Source: JAZKSG01 sp964384785 (GTDB lineage: Archaea > Thermoplasmatota > E2 > DHVEG-1). From it: DNA of 38,777 bases. The translations under genes were made by a program, and so were the position numbers. Shown one piece after another: positions 7,718 through 16,870 of the stretch. The number at the start of each line of letters is the position of its first letter. Position 1 is the first letter of the stretch. The stretch covers positions 1-38,777 of the forward strand of contig CAYLLH010000019.1 of assembly GCA_964384785.1 (NCBI GenBank). The letters are read 5' to 3'. A model generated the notes under the pieces. It made no database searches, was not told the origin of the DNA, and saw nothing but the letters and a program-made list of their open reading frames with translations.

Positions 7718-10700
7718 TTAAAAAAAATCATCAAGTTTTGTTGTTTTCACCTTATCACTCATAAATAATGAGTCAATAGATTTTTCAACTAACTTAATAC
7801 GTTGATTAGCATAAGCAGGAATCTTGTAACGCTCAGCTACCTCTTTAGAAATATCAAGATATTTACGCACAGATTTTTCATGAACGGTTAAGGTAAGACT
7901 TCCGCCGCATTTAGTACAAACACCATTCAAAGGAATACGGCGATAATTAATATTACATTTAGCACAACGAACAGATTGTTTACTAAAAGCACGGAAATTA
8001 CCTATAATATCTGGAAGAAAATGCCGTTGAATCACCTTATATGCAACATCCGGAGTATCCACTGCACGAATCAATGCCGCTAGACTAAGCTGAGCCTCCA
8101 TTTTCTCCATCATACTACCCAAAGATTTATAACGAGAAAGCTTAGGCCCCTCAGATATATCCAGAGTATCATGAGTGAAACCAAAATTTTCATATTGACC
8201 TGCTGAATCCAAACGACTAGAAACCATGTTCATCATTTTTTCGACATCTTTAGGATGAGCATGACGAAGAGTAGATTCATAGAATTTTAGTGGATAACGA
8301 CACAAAGTATCAACATTATGAGCTTCTTTATCAACTTCAGAAGGATCAAGACGTGTTGTAACAATCAAAGGTAAATCCATACGCCCGCCTCGTTTATCAG
8401 GGATATAAGAATGAGAAAAATTAAGTAATGCATCCATGAGAAGCATCAATCCATCTTCATCACCATCGCATCGAATTTGAACTAATTGATTATGCCAAAA
8501 AACTGCTTTATCCGATAATTCTTTTCCCTCTACATCTAAACAATAAGTATTTTCATTATTAACAGAAATTTGTCTAACATCCTTAACTATATCAAATGTG
8601 TAATCTGAATAGGATATAGCAGGATAATATTTAGAACCAAATTTTATCAGACGCCTAGCTGTAGAAGATTTTATAGAAGACATCCTTTTTGCTCGTTTGT
8701 TTTTCTTGGTTGAAACTAGTTGAACAAAATCAGAAAATTTGTATTTGTCTTCACCAGTTAAAACAAGATGAAAAAGTATATGTCTAACAGGCTCTTTGTT
8801 AAGTTCTTTATATCGTTTCAACACTTTTTTTCCAGGAAGCCTTTTTTTTGTTTTTGAAAATCTTGCAAAAATATCTTCTCTAATGAGAAGAGTTGCTATA
8901 CCCTCTAACAGACTTTGTGAAACTGAATAAAGAGTGATTCTATCCGGATTTAAACTAATAGAACCATCTCCATCAAAAAAAGCTGAAATAAACTGTTGAA
9001 CGGCAATTTTATCTCCAGTATAAACAATATCAGGGACTTTTTTATCGTATGCTTTAGTGCCGGTATTCCAAACTTTATTAATAAGTATATAAAGTAGTTT
9101 AGAAGAATAAACAATTTTAGTATCATTATTATATGGTTTAATTGAAAAAACATCAGCCATTTTTGATAAAAGATATTTTTTTATTTTTTTATCACAGATT
9201 CTGAACGAAATTTGATGAGCGGTCTCATTAGATCGAGACCATCCTTCAGCACAGTACATTCCAAGAATCCAAAAAAGAGACGGTATATCTTTGATATAAA
9301 CTGGTAGATTAACATGATCTCTTCTTAACCCTACTCTTGATTCAATGGGTAAATCATCAAGAGAAACACTTGAATTTTCACAAATTTTAATAAAATGATT
9401 TAATGGAACACTCTTATACCATTTTGATAAATTTCTTCCAAACTCATCATGGAGTCCACAAGTCTTAATTACTTTATCTCTTCCAACTTGTCTAACTATT
9501 TTTTTAAAAAAAATCCCTGCATTCCTAATCTTAATATCTTTTAAAATACAATCTGGAAGTGATTTTAAACTGTTAACAATATTAATTTGATGAATTGAAG
9601 ATTCATAGGGAATATGAGTTGCGATAGGTACTTTATCTCCTTTTTTAACATCATAAGCTTTTTTAACCTCAATTTTCCCATTTTTTATAGTTGCAATATT
9701 ATGATCCGGAGTAACTTTTAAGTCTCTGTTTGTTGTGGTTTTAATTTTAATCCATGAATCTGTTTTACCTTTTATGAAACTCGTAACTTTCTTCTTAAAT
9801 AGTTTACCAGAATCTCTGTCTAATGTGTAAGCAAATAATTCATCAGATGAATCAAGGTCACACTTTAATGTACCATACATATCAATTTTTTTAAGTGGAT
9901 GATTCTTAATATATTCCTCTACAATTTCACCGATTTCATCACTGATAAATTTGTTTTTTTTATTGTTATAAAGAAAAACTCTTTGTTCTCCATTATAACA
10001 ATTTCTTCTTTTTGCTGCATGATAAAATGGATGCGCGAAGCACACTTGTGCTTCTGTGAAACCAATGATTCTACCGAGTGCACCAGCTGAAGTATGTGGT
10101 GCAAGACCTACAACTAGATGACCTGTGAGATCCTCAAATTTTTTGATTTTATAGAAACGTTTTAAACCATAAAACTTTACCAAAAGATCATCAACAAACT
10201 TTGCAACACGGAAAAAATACTCCGCGCAAGATTTAGAAATTATAACATCCTGAATTTTTAGCTCGCAAAGCTGATCATCATCCTTTAAGGGTTCACCATA
10301 AATATCTTTAGAATAACCCATTTTTTTAAGACGTTTAACACTGACATCTATCTCACGAGGGCGAAAATGAGTTAAAGGAGCATCAGTCATATCAAAACGA
10401 ATGGTTCCATCTTTGAACACTGATATATCATGTTTAGCTCTAAGTATACCTTTTTCAAGCATCTCAGGAGTTTTATGTTTAGATATGGTACCGATAACAC
10501 CTTTTATGGTATCAGGTAAAATTCTTTCTTTAATATTCTTCTGAGCTTTCTTTAATTCTTTTGATAAAGAAATATCTACTTTTTCGATACGATTATTTTT
10601 CTCAATAACTGTATGGCTGCCACAGTCGCAGAAAATACGATAAGTTTTTTTACCACATTTTTCACACGTTCTGATACCTGCATCAATCTCAATAGAGTGT

Positions 10701-12691
10701 TTCTGCATAGCTTTGTTTATGAGGCGTTGATTACCTCCAGAGTTACCTAGTGGAAATAACACATGTGGCGGAGGACGCATTTTACGCGCAGCTGCTTTTT
10801 CAGGACGGCCCATACGTGCACCGATTCTAAAAGGAGCCTTAGCTCTTATTTTAAAACCACTAAGATTTGAAACTAAATCAAGAATATTTTTATCAGAATC
10901 AATATTTTTAAGAATCTTTTTTCTATCTGTTTCAACCAACTTGTTTTTTTCTTTGTCAAGACCGCAACCACGAAGAAGAGGATTAGAAAACCTATCAACA
11001 ATTATTTTATTATCACTTATCTTATGTAAAACACATAATTCTACAAGGATATCCTTAATTTTTTTATCATTAGGAATATATAATTTATCACCAATGATTT
11101 CTGCGTGGTTTTTGATAAAATCAGATAAGAATACAAGTTCTTCAACAATTATGTCATGCCAAAAAAGATTATAATATGGATGCAGAGGAATATCATATTT
11201 TTCAGAGATTTTAACTGCATATTCCCAAGTCGGTTTTTTTAAATCAACTTCAGTTTCAAATTCTTCATTTATTTTCTTCTGGGTTTTTAAATCAACCTTT
11301 TGTATCTCACTAAAATCATATTTTTCTGATTTGATCTTTAATTTGTTTTGAAGTTCCTGAATCCACCATTCATAACAATACGAGGCATCGGGCATCAAAG
11401 AATTATTTTCAGCGAACTCGCCAAAAGGAATCAATATTTCACCGACATCAATGATCTTTTGTATCTTGCATTTATCAATCTGCTGAACTGATTCAAGTTC
11501 AACAAGGTCACCATTATTCAAAAGAACAATAGGTCCTTCGATTTCATTACAAGGTGTACCAATAGTTGCTTTACCCGGACGCTCCATTTTAAGCTGAGTG
11601 CCTACTGCTATAAACTCATCAAGAAGAAACATAGAAACAGGATGTATACTGGTAGATGCTAAACCACCAGTTCTACTTCGACCATAACGGAGACGAAAAC
11701 CACCCTTGCGGGATGGATGAGAAAAAACAGGACGACCTGCGATAACCTCACCTATATATTTTGTTAAAGGATGAATCTCAGGAATACCTTTCTCTTCAGA
11801 ATCCTCTTTCTCATCTTTCTTTTTTCCTTTATTAACAAATACATCAAGAAAATCCCATCCTTTTAGCTTTAGTTTTTTTACATGCTTTAAAAGTTTAGGT
11901 GCCTTTAAACAAAGACCCTCTGCGATAACTAGGCATGCTCCACCACGCAGCCGGTTAGTTTCAACACGTGGAAGATCTCGATAACCAGTGACTTCAACTT
12001 TTTCAGTTCCTTCACCGTTTATACAGATTGGACAATTTCTAACAATTTTATCTATTTCATCAACAGTAGGAGTATACTGCAAATGTTGAGCTCTTTTATA
12101 AAGTGGTATTTCTTCTTTTAAACGTTCGATCTCACCAGTTGTAGGTTTGAACTTATCAATACCAAGTTCCCGTCTTACAACATCAGCAATTAAAACACTC
12201 ATAGCCTGACCCGTTCCACCAGCACTACGTATAGGTCCAGAAAAATACAAATCAACATACTCTGTTCCATCATTGTTTTTACCGAGTTTAACATCAGCAA
12301 TACCCTCAAGAGGGGCAACAAGAACTCCCTCCGTAAGTATTGCTAAACCAGTACGGACGGCTTGATCAATAGCTTCACTAGGATTTTTAAAACTATATTT
12401 TTTTTCTTTTATTATCTGTTTAGAAATTTCCAAGGATACAAGTTCGCGGTTACCAATTTTTTTTGTAATTTTTCTAATTTCTTCAGCGATACCCTCGGGT
12501 CCAACTAATTTTTCAACTCTTGCTGCAAGGTCGGTAGCCTGCGGTATTTCTACCTCTGTCTCAGGATCTAAACCTTTTTTTCGAGCTTCATCAGCTATAT
12601 CATAACAAGCATTTATTTCCTCATCTAAAATAGAGAAATATTTTTGCATTTCTGAACTTACTGCGATATCGCGAGATAGACCCCCACCCAT
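7718..12691 (-). CDS. polC: DNA polymerase D large subunit (DP2) with an intein
   Basis: A 1657-residue open frame for the catalytic subunit of the archaeal replicative polymerase PolD. Removing an intein of about 510 residues (898-1407) leaves an extein of about 1147 residues, the normal DP2 length. Extein features include GGTGQAMSVLIADVVRREL, GRMGRPEKAAARKM, HPFYHAAKRRN just before the intein, CDGDEDGLMLLMDALLNFS just after it, and a C-terminal zinc module (CAKCN and CTKCGG). The CDGDED aspartates are catalytic in PolD. The C-terminus KTTKLDDFF resembles a PCNA-binding peptide. DP1 ends 83 bases upstream on the same strand, so both subunits are probably made together. Confidence 0.97.
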   Translation of the reverse strand: MGGGLSRDIAVSSEMQKYFSILDEEINACYDIADEARKKGLDPETEVEIPQATDLAARVEKLVGPEGIAEEIRKITKKIGNRELVSLEISKQIIKEKKYSFKNPSEAIDQAVRTGLAILTEGVLVAPLEGIADVKLGKNNDGTEYVDLYFSGPIRSAGGTGQAMSVLIADVVRRELGIDKFKPTTGEIERLKEEIPLYKRAQHLQYTPTVDEIDKIVRNCPICINGEGTEKVEVTGYRDLPRVETNRLRGGACLVIAEGLCLKAPKLLKHVKKLKLKGWDFLDVFVNKGKKKDEKEDSEEKGIPEIHPLTKYIGEVIAGRPVFSHPSRKGGFRLRYGRSRTGGLASTSIHPVSMFLLDEFIAVGTQLKMERPGKATIGTPCNEIEGPIVLLNNGDLVELESVQQIDKCKIQKIIDVGEILIPFGEFAENNSLMPDASYCYEWWIQELQNKLKIKSEKYDFSEIQKVDLKTQKKINEEFETEVDLKKPTWEYAVKISEKYDIPLHPYYNLFWHDIIVEELVFLSDFIKNHAEIIGDKLYIPNDKKIKDILVELCVLHKISDNKIIVDRFSNPLLRGCGLDKEKNKLVETDRKKILKNIDSDKNILDLVSNLSGFKIRAKAPFRIGARMGRPEKAAARKMRPPPHVLFPLGNSGGNQRLINKAMQKHSIEIDAGIRTCEKCGKKTYRIFCDCGSHTVIEKNNRIEKVDISLSKELKKAQKNIKERILPDTIKGVIGTISKHKTPEMLEKGILRAKHDISVFKDGTIRFDMTDAPLTHFRPREIDVSVKRLKKMGYSKDIYGEPLKDDDQLCELKIQDVIISKSCAEYFFRVAKFVDDLLVKFYGLKRFYKIKKFEDLTGHLVVGLAPHTSAGALGRIIGFTEAQVCFAHPFYHAAKRRNCYNGEQRVFLYNNKKNKFISDEIGEIVEEYIKNHPLKKIDMYGTLKCDLDSSDELFAYTLDRDSGKLFKKKVTSFIKGKTDSWIKIKTTTNRDLKVTPDHNIATIKNGKIEVKKAYDVKKGDKVPIATHIPYESSIHQINIVNSLKSLPDCILKDIKIRNAGIFFKKIVRQVGRDKVIKTCGLHDEFGRNLSKWYKSVPLNHFIKICENSSVSLDDLPIESRVGLRRDHVNLPVYIKDIPSLFWILGMYCAEGWSRSNETAHQISFRICDKKIKKYLLSKMADVFSIKPYNNDTKIVYSSKLLYILINKVWNTGTKAYDKKVPDIVYTGDKIAVQQFISAFFDGDGSISLNPDRITLYSVSQSLLEGIATLLIREDIFARFSKTKKRLPGKKVLKRYKELNKEPVRHILFHLVLTGEDKYKFSDFVQLVSTKKNKRAKRMSSIKSSTARRLIKFGSKYYPAISYSDYTFDIVKDVRQISVNNENTYCLDVEGKELSDKAVFWHNQLVQIRCDGDEDGLMLLMDALLNFSHSYIPDKRGGRMDLPLIVTTRLDPSEVDKEAHNVDTLCRYPLKFYESTLRHAHPKDVEKMMNMVSSRLDSAGQYENFGFTHDTLDISEGPKLSRYKSLGSMMEKMEAQLSLAALIRAVDTPDVAYKVIQRHFLPDIIGNFRAFSKQSVRCAKCNINYRRIPLNGVCTKCGGSLTLTVHEKSVRKYLDISKEVAERYKIPAYANQRIKLVEKSIDSLFMSDKVKTTKLDDFF
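8471..10000 (-). other. Intein with LAGLIDADG homing endonuclease inside DP2
   Basis: The insertion interrupts the conserved DP2 sequence KRRN-CDGDED, at the polymerase active site. The first intein residue is Cys898 in CYNGEQRVF (block A). Block B has TPDHNI with its histidine. The endonuclease has both LAGLIDADG helices, ILGMYCAEG (acid Glu near 1149) and FFDGDG (acid Asp in 1240-1243), so it looks intact. Precise joining of RRN to CDGDED requires the intein to end with Arg1407, giving a tail FWHNQLVQIR. This aligns, ten residues to ten, with the usual block F/G tail that ends VHN, so the conserved His and Asn appear as Ile and Arg. The alternative end is Asn1401. Confidence 0.9.
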
Positions 12692-12774
12692 AATATATCA
12701 AACTCTAAAAATCAAATAAACAAATCCTAAATTTGATAATACAAACTAAGATTTTAAAACTTTTTATTTTTTAC

Positions 12775-14355
12775 CTATGCTTTTTTACTAAAATCCATCA
12801 TTGTTACATTACTATTCTGTAAATCAACAATGGGTACTTTACCTGAATCTGGAACAAAATTCATCATTTTCTGATACTCTGTTTGTTCCTGCCAGCTACT
12901 AGCATTTATCAATGTTACACCACGGTATTCACCAATTGTTGCCAGGTGGACATGACCTGTTACAAAAATATCAGGTACCCGATCTATAACCATGTAATCA
13001 GAGTGTTCAGGTGCAAGAGGTGTAAAACCACCATATGTTGGTGAGAGATGATGTTTTTTAAGCATCATTTTCATAATTTCAATGGGTTTATTGTACTCAA
13101 GTTGTTGGATGTTTGTAGCAAAATCAAGAAGACTTTGTCCGTGATATGATAATATTTCTACATTATCAAGTGAAAAATAACAAGGGTTGCCCACAAATTT
13201 TATGTCACATCCTGAAAACAAATCCTGGATATCTTTTTCAAAAGTTGGCTGGGGTTCAGCAGGTCGAACTGCGTCGTGGTTACCAGGTTGAACAACTATT
13301 GAAATATGATCAGGTATCTTCTGAAGTTCCTCGGCTAACTCCTCATATTGTTTGTAAACATCTGTAATGGAGAGTTCTTCTTCCTGATTCGGATAAATAC
13401 CAATTCCATCAACAACATCACCTGGTATAACTAAATATTTGATTTTTCCTGCAACATTTTTTTGACGACTATTTCCAAGATCGCCGTTTATCCATTTTAT
13501 AAAAGCATTCCATTGATGATCCATAAATTGTTTACTGCCGATATGTATATCAGACATAAATGCAGCATACACTGGTTTTTCAGAATGATTCCGTTCTTTT
13601 TTGATACTTACATCAGGAAAAACAATGTTTTTAATAATAAACAAGTCACCTTGTCTACTAATCTGACCTTTTACACCTATTATTTCATCCATTACTACTT
13701 CTTGAGCAGAAGTTAAAAGATCCCGATCGTTACGAAGTGCTATACATGTGGCTTCATCGGTATCATCCTCTATTATTATCAAACGATGACCATTACTAGT
13801 GTTTTTTACTTCTTTAACAATCCCTGCTATTTGGACATCTTTAATACCATTTTTACTCATTCTGTTAATTGGAACAACGTTAGCCATTTCTCTTCTTTGA
13901 CTTCTAAGAATTTTTCTTAAAACATCAAAACGGTTTCTAAAAAGTCGTGCGAAATCATCAGTTTTTCCTTCACAAACACTATTACCGGTTACATCTTTAA
14001 TGACTTTAATATCTGAATCGTATTCTGCAGCTTGAGGTTTCCATGTTTTGATTTTGTCATAAGATTTAGTTTTCTCTAATGTTTTTTTATGATTTTTTTG
14101 TTCTTTATTAGACGGTTTATCAGTTTTTTCTTCAGTTAATATTTCATTTTTAGTCATCACTGAAGCCGATGTTTCTTCAAAACCTGTTTCCATTAGTTTT
14201 ATTTTTTCCAAGGTTAAAATTAAAGGGTATTCTTTTAGATTTTTTTTTATAAATGCTGCGTAATCATAAGGTTTTTCTTTGGATAGTATGTAATCTAATG
14301 CATCAGATTGAACGAAGGTACCATGCTCTGAGAAAGACTTGATTATTGTTTCCAT
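12775..14355 (-). CDS. polB: DNA polymerase D small subunit (DP1), exonuclease
   Basis: This 526-residue protein is the proofreading subunit of PolD. The N-terminal region METIIKSFSEHG with DALDYIL matches the usual DP1 start; a charged linker and an OB-fold (about 200-280) precede a calcineurin-like phosphoesterase domain. Its metal-binding motifs are all present: MSDIHIG, GDVVDG, PGNHD, YHGQS and GHVHLA, so Mre11-like 3'-5' exonuclease activity is expected. The frame is open to an ATG at 14508, but those 51 extra residues do not resemble DP1 and cover the probable promoter, so the ATG at 14355 is preferred. It precedes DP2 in the same direction. Confidence 0.95.
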   Translation of the reverse strand: METIIKSFSEHGTFVQSDALDYILSKEKPYDYAAFIKKNLKEYPLILTLEKIKLMETGFEETSASVMTKNEILTEEKTDKPSNKEQKNHKKTLEKTKSYDKIKTWKPQAAEYDSDIKVIKDVTGNSVCEGKTDDFARLFRNRFDVLRKILRSQRREMANVVPINRMSKNGIKDVQIAGIVKEVKNTSNGHRLIIIEDDTDEATCIALRNDRDLLTSAQEVVMDEIIGVKGQISRQGDLFIIKNIVFPDVSIKKERNHSEKPVYAAFMSDIHIGSKQFMDHQWNAFIKWINGDLGNSRQKNVAGKIKYLVIPGDVVDGIGIYPNQEEELSITDVYKQYEELAEELQKIPDHISIVVQPGNHDAVRPAEPQPTFEKDIQDLFSGCDIKFVGNPCYFSLDNVEILSYHGQSLLDFATNIQQLEYNKPIEIMKMMLKKHHLSPTYGGFTPLAPEHSDYMVIDRVPDIFVTGHVHLATIGEYRGVTLINASSWQEQTEYQKMMNFVPDSGKVPIVDLQNSNVTMMDFSKKA

Positions 14356-14683
14356 TCCACCCGTCCCACAAAAAATTTTACGCTTTTTTTTATTCAAATT
14401 AAATATTCGGGATTTAGTGTATATGACGTGACTGTTTTTTAGAATTTTTGGTCTACAAAAAAATAAACAATCGAGGTTTTTCAAACAACCCTGCCCATGG
14501 ACAAACATGTGTTATATAAAACTTTCGCAAAAATAATCTATTTTCTTAATAAATTGAACTAAACAAAAAATTTGTTATATTAATCTCAGAAAAATATCAA
14601 AAAATATATTATTCTCAGAAACACATATAAAAGATAAAAAACTAATATATAACCAGAAACATACAAAAAAAGTGCAAAAAACC
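14356..14683. promoter_or_regulatory. Divergent promoter region between DP1 and the DUF424 gene
   Basis: This 328-base gap is very AT-rich. On the plus strand there are TATA-like boxes at 14624-14632 and 14643-14651; the second would start transcription close to the DUF424 start codon. On the minus strand ATATTTAATTTG near 14390-14405 is a candidate box for DP1. I see no RNA gene or repeat here. Confidence 0.45.
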
Positions 14684-14980
14684 ATGATATTAATAAAAAC
14701 ATACAAACAAGGCGAAGACCTTCTGCTAAGTGCCTGTGACGAAGATTTAATAGGAAAAAAATTCGAAGAAGGAAAATTCTACCTAGATGTATCAGAAAAA
14801 TTTTACAAAGGACAAAAAATCAAAATAGATGAACTAATAAATCATCTAAAAAAAGCGACTATTGCAAACTTAGTAGGTTCTAAAACAATAAAATTTGCAA
14901 TAAAACATGGTTTTGTGGATCCAGACTGCGTGTTAAAAGTACAAGGAGTACCACATGCACAAGTAGTAACAATGATATAA
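14684..14980 (+). CDS. DUF424 family protein
   Basis: A 98-residue protein of the archaeal DUF424 family, whose function I do not know. The start MILIKTYKQGEDLLLSACDE followed by DLIGKKFEEG and FYKGQKI is typical of the family. A GTG at 14672 would add four residues; the ATG at 14684 matches the family start and lies a few bases after the predicted transcription start, so the mRNA may be leaderless. In many archaea this gene lies near translation genes; here it stands alone, convergent with the Mut7-C gene. Confidence 0.85.
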   Translation: MILIKTYKQGEDLLLSACDEDLIGKKFEEGKFYLDVSEKFYKGQKIKIDELINHLKKATIANLVGSKTIKFAIKHGFVDPDCVLKVQGVPHAQVVTMI

Positions 14981-14999
14981 AAAAAAACAAATTTTTTTT
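14981..14999. terminator. Shared bidirectional terminator
   Basis: A run of A followed by a run of eight T (14992-14999) lies between the DUF424 stop and the stop of the convergent Mut7-C gene. Each strand therefore has an oligo-T tract at the end of its gene, serving both directions. Confidence 0.5.
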
Positions 15000-15456
15000 A
15001 TTTTTTCAAACTATCAACTTTTTTAAGCATTTTAATAAAATGACTACCTTTCCAATAAATTTTATCACAAATAGGGCAAAACCAAAAATTTTTATGAGTT
15101 TCAAAAACATGCTCAGGAACTTTATTTTCAACATTTTTTTTATCAATTTTTTTTATTTCAGAATTACAAACAGTGCATCTACTCAAAATATTATCAGAAT
15201 CTATTTCAACAAACTCTAAAACAGTTTTAAGTTGTTCATCAAGATCGATACTATTGATTTTAATATTTTCAATGTTGTTTCTTCTAGCATCCCAAATAAG
15301 TTCTTTATCACGTGTAATCAAAACACGCTTTTGTTTTTTAGCTATATCTAATATATGGGAATCTTTCATATCTGCTTCTGGGTAATATGTATCAAAACCA
15401 AGGATTCTTAACCATTTAGCTAATGTTCCAAGCATCTGATCGCAAAGAAACTTCAT
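14998..15456 (-). CDS. Mut7-C RNase-domain protein with zinc ribbon
   Basis: A 152-residue protein of the Mut7-C (DUF82) family. The N-terminal PIN-like nuclease fold has MKFLCDQMLGTLAKWLRILG, the D of FDT, and LITRDKEL, supplying the usual acidic residues. The C-terminal half is a zinc ribbon with CTVC and CPIC pairs. Such proteins are predicted RNases, but their targets are unknown. A GTG nine bases upstream is in frame; the ATG at 15456 matches the conserved start. It follows the reductase gene by 15 bases and is probably the last gene of the thyX operon. Confidence 0.85.
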   Translation of the reverse strand: MKFLCDQMLGTLAKWLRILGFDTYYPEADMKDSHILDIAKKQKRVLITRDKELIWDARRNNIENIKINSIDLDEQLKTVLEFVEIDSDNILSRCTVCNSEIKKIDKKNVENKVPEHVFETHKNFWFCPICDKIYWKGSHFIKMLKKVDSLKK

Positions 15457-15471
15457 ACTAAACACAATAAC

Positions 15472-16131
15472 TTATTTAACAGGTTTATAGTGAAATAAAA
15501 AACCTTCACCCAATCTTAATGATTCCACTATTTCTAACTTTATAATGTCATCAATATCTTTTATTCCTTCTCCAGCTGCTATCGTAGGAGTTTTTTTACC
15601 ACCGATAATCATGGGTGCAACATAAACATATAAATCATCAACAAGTTTTTCTTTAAGAAAACTCCAAATAACTTCTCCTCCACCTTCCACCATCAAAGTA
15701 TTAATTTCTTTTTGAGAAAGTTTTTTCATTAAATATTTTAAATCAATAAGTCCATCTTTGTTTGTTTCACAAAAAACAATTTCCACATTGAAATCATATT
15801 TTTTTACACAATTTATCCCTTTTTTTACAACAATAAAAGTTTTAGACTTATCATTTACAACCTTCGAATCCACGGGTGTCCTGCAATTTGAATCCAGTAC
15901 TATTCTAACAGGATTATTCGGGTTTTTAACATATTTTTCTTTAACAGTAAGTTTAGGATCATCAGATAGCACTGTGTTTATACCAACTAGTACTGCATCA
16001 GAATTGTTTCTAAGATTATACATACGTTTTATGTCTTTATCAGAAGAAATCCTTATCTGCTTTCCTTGAGGCGAAGCAATTTTCCCATCTGCTGACATCG
16101 CGCAATTTATTACAACTTTTTGTTTTTTTAT
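15472..16131 (-). CDS. Riboflavin-pathway pyrimidinone 5'-phosphate reductase (RibD C-terminal type)
   Basis: The protein matches the archaeal NAD(P)H-dependent reductase acting on 2,5-diamino-6-ribosylamino-pyrimidinone 5'-phosphate in riboflavin and F420 synthesis. Motifs include AMSADGKIA, SDDPKLTV, the VLDSNCRTP segment, MVEGGGEV and the APMIIGGKKTP segment. The first ATG (16098) cuts off the conserved first strand; reading on gives KVVINCAMSADGK, as the family requires. The frame then reaches an ATA at 16129-16131 with GAGGAG at 16142-16147 upstream, and no ATG, GTG or TTG. Either ATA is used, or a one-base slip in an A7 run hides an ATG at 16139-16141. It lies directly behind thyX. Confidence 0.85.
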   Translation of the reverse strand: MKKQKVVINCAMSADGKIASPQGKQIRISSDKDIKRMYNLRNNSDAVLVGINTVLSDDPKLTVKEKYVKNPNNPVRIVLDSNCRTPVDSKVVNDKSKTFIVVKKGINCVKKYDFNVEIVFCETNKDGLIDLKYLMKKLSQKEINTLMVEGGGEVIWSFLKEKLVDDLYVYVAPMIIGGKKTPTIAAGEGIKDIDDIIKLEIVESLRLGEGFLFHYKPVK

Positions 16132-16147
16132 AAAAAAACATCTCCTC

Positions 16148-16813
16148 TCATTTTTTCGGGTATAAAGGACAATCTTTTTTATTTTCAGGACAATAACCTT
16201 TGGTTTTACAGACAGCTCCAGCGTTTTTAAAAATTATGGGTGCTACTTTTTTTACAAGTTTAAGCATTTTATTAGCAAGCAATCTAATTTCCCATTGAGC
16301 ATGCATACAACAACGAAGTTCAAAAAAATTTAGTAAACTTCGAGCATTCATAGTTACAATAATATTAGAACATGTAGCGTTTGGAAGCACAAAACGCGCG
16401 TCTTCTGCAGGTATATCTAAATCCAATAGTTTGTTGTATTCATCCCAAATTTTTTTCATTGTTTCTTCATATGCTTTTTTTGTTTTTTCATCCTTAGCAA
16501 TCTTAGGCGGAGTCACATAATTTGGTTCTTTTAGATCAACATAACGCTGGCTTTGCTGTGCAAAACTTGCGATTCGATGGCGAACAAGTTGATGGGTAAG
16601 ACTTCGGCTGACATCACTTATTGCAAAGGTAAAAGATGTGTGTTCTATAACGCTTGTATGACCTACATTTATGACATGTTCTAAAATTGTATTGAGTTCT
16701 TTTTCTGATGATGTATCAAGTTTTTCAGGTTTTGTTTTACTATGTGTTAACTTTGCAGCCATAGCCGGTATTTTTTCTGGTTTAGGTGAGAATCCTATAA
16801 GTTCTACGTTCAT
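16148..16813 (-). CDS. thyX: Flavin-dependent thymidylate synthase ThyX
   Basis: A 221-residue ThyX, which makes dTMP from dUMP using methylene-tetrahydrofolate, FAD and NADPH. The signature RHRIASFAQQS (78-88) followed by QRY is present, as are the HTSVIEH segment and the ELRCCMHAQWEIR segment of the dUMP site. Length and order are normal. It is the first gene of a minus-strand operon with the pyrimidinone reductase and the Mut7-C protein; its TGA stop overlaps the start of the reductase ribosome binding region. It diverges from the antiporter operon. Confidence 0.96.
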   Translation of the reverse strand: MNVELIGFSPKPEKIPAMAAKLTHSKTKPEKLDTSSEKELNTILEHVINVGHTSVIEHTSFTFAISDVSRSLTHQLVRHRIASFAQQSQRYVDLKEPNYVTPPKIAKDEKTKKAYEETMKKIWDEYNKLLDLDIPAEDARFVLPNATCSNIIVTMNARSLLNFFELRCCMHAQWEIRLLANKMLKLVKKVAPIIFKNAGAVCKTKGYCPENKKDCPLYPKK

Positions 16814-16839
16814 AAAAAATCAATTTCCTGTAAAAATGG

Positions 16840-16848
16840 TATAAAATA
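16840..16848 (+). promoter_or_regulatory. TATA box of the Mbh/Mrp-like operon
   Basis: TATAAAATA lies about 27 bases before the ATG at 16871, so the operon transcript is predicted to be leaderless at its first gene. No ribosome binding site is seen before that ATG. Confidence 0.5.
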
Positions 16849-16870
16849 AGGTTTTATTATCTTTTTTAAA

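Noticed and set aside
8950..9153. Open frame within the intein region in another frame
   Set aside because: It is a shadow of the intein coding frame; the intein frame has clear motifs.
14356..14508. N-terminal extension of DP1 from the ATG at 14508
   Set aside because: The 51 residues do not match DP1, and the promoter lies inside this stretch.
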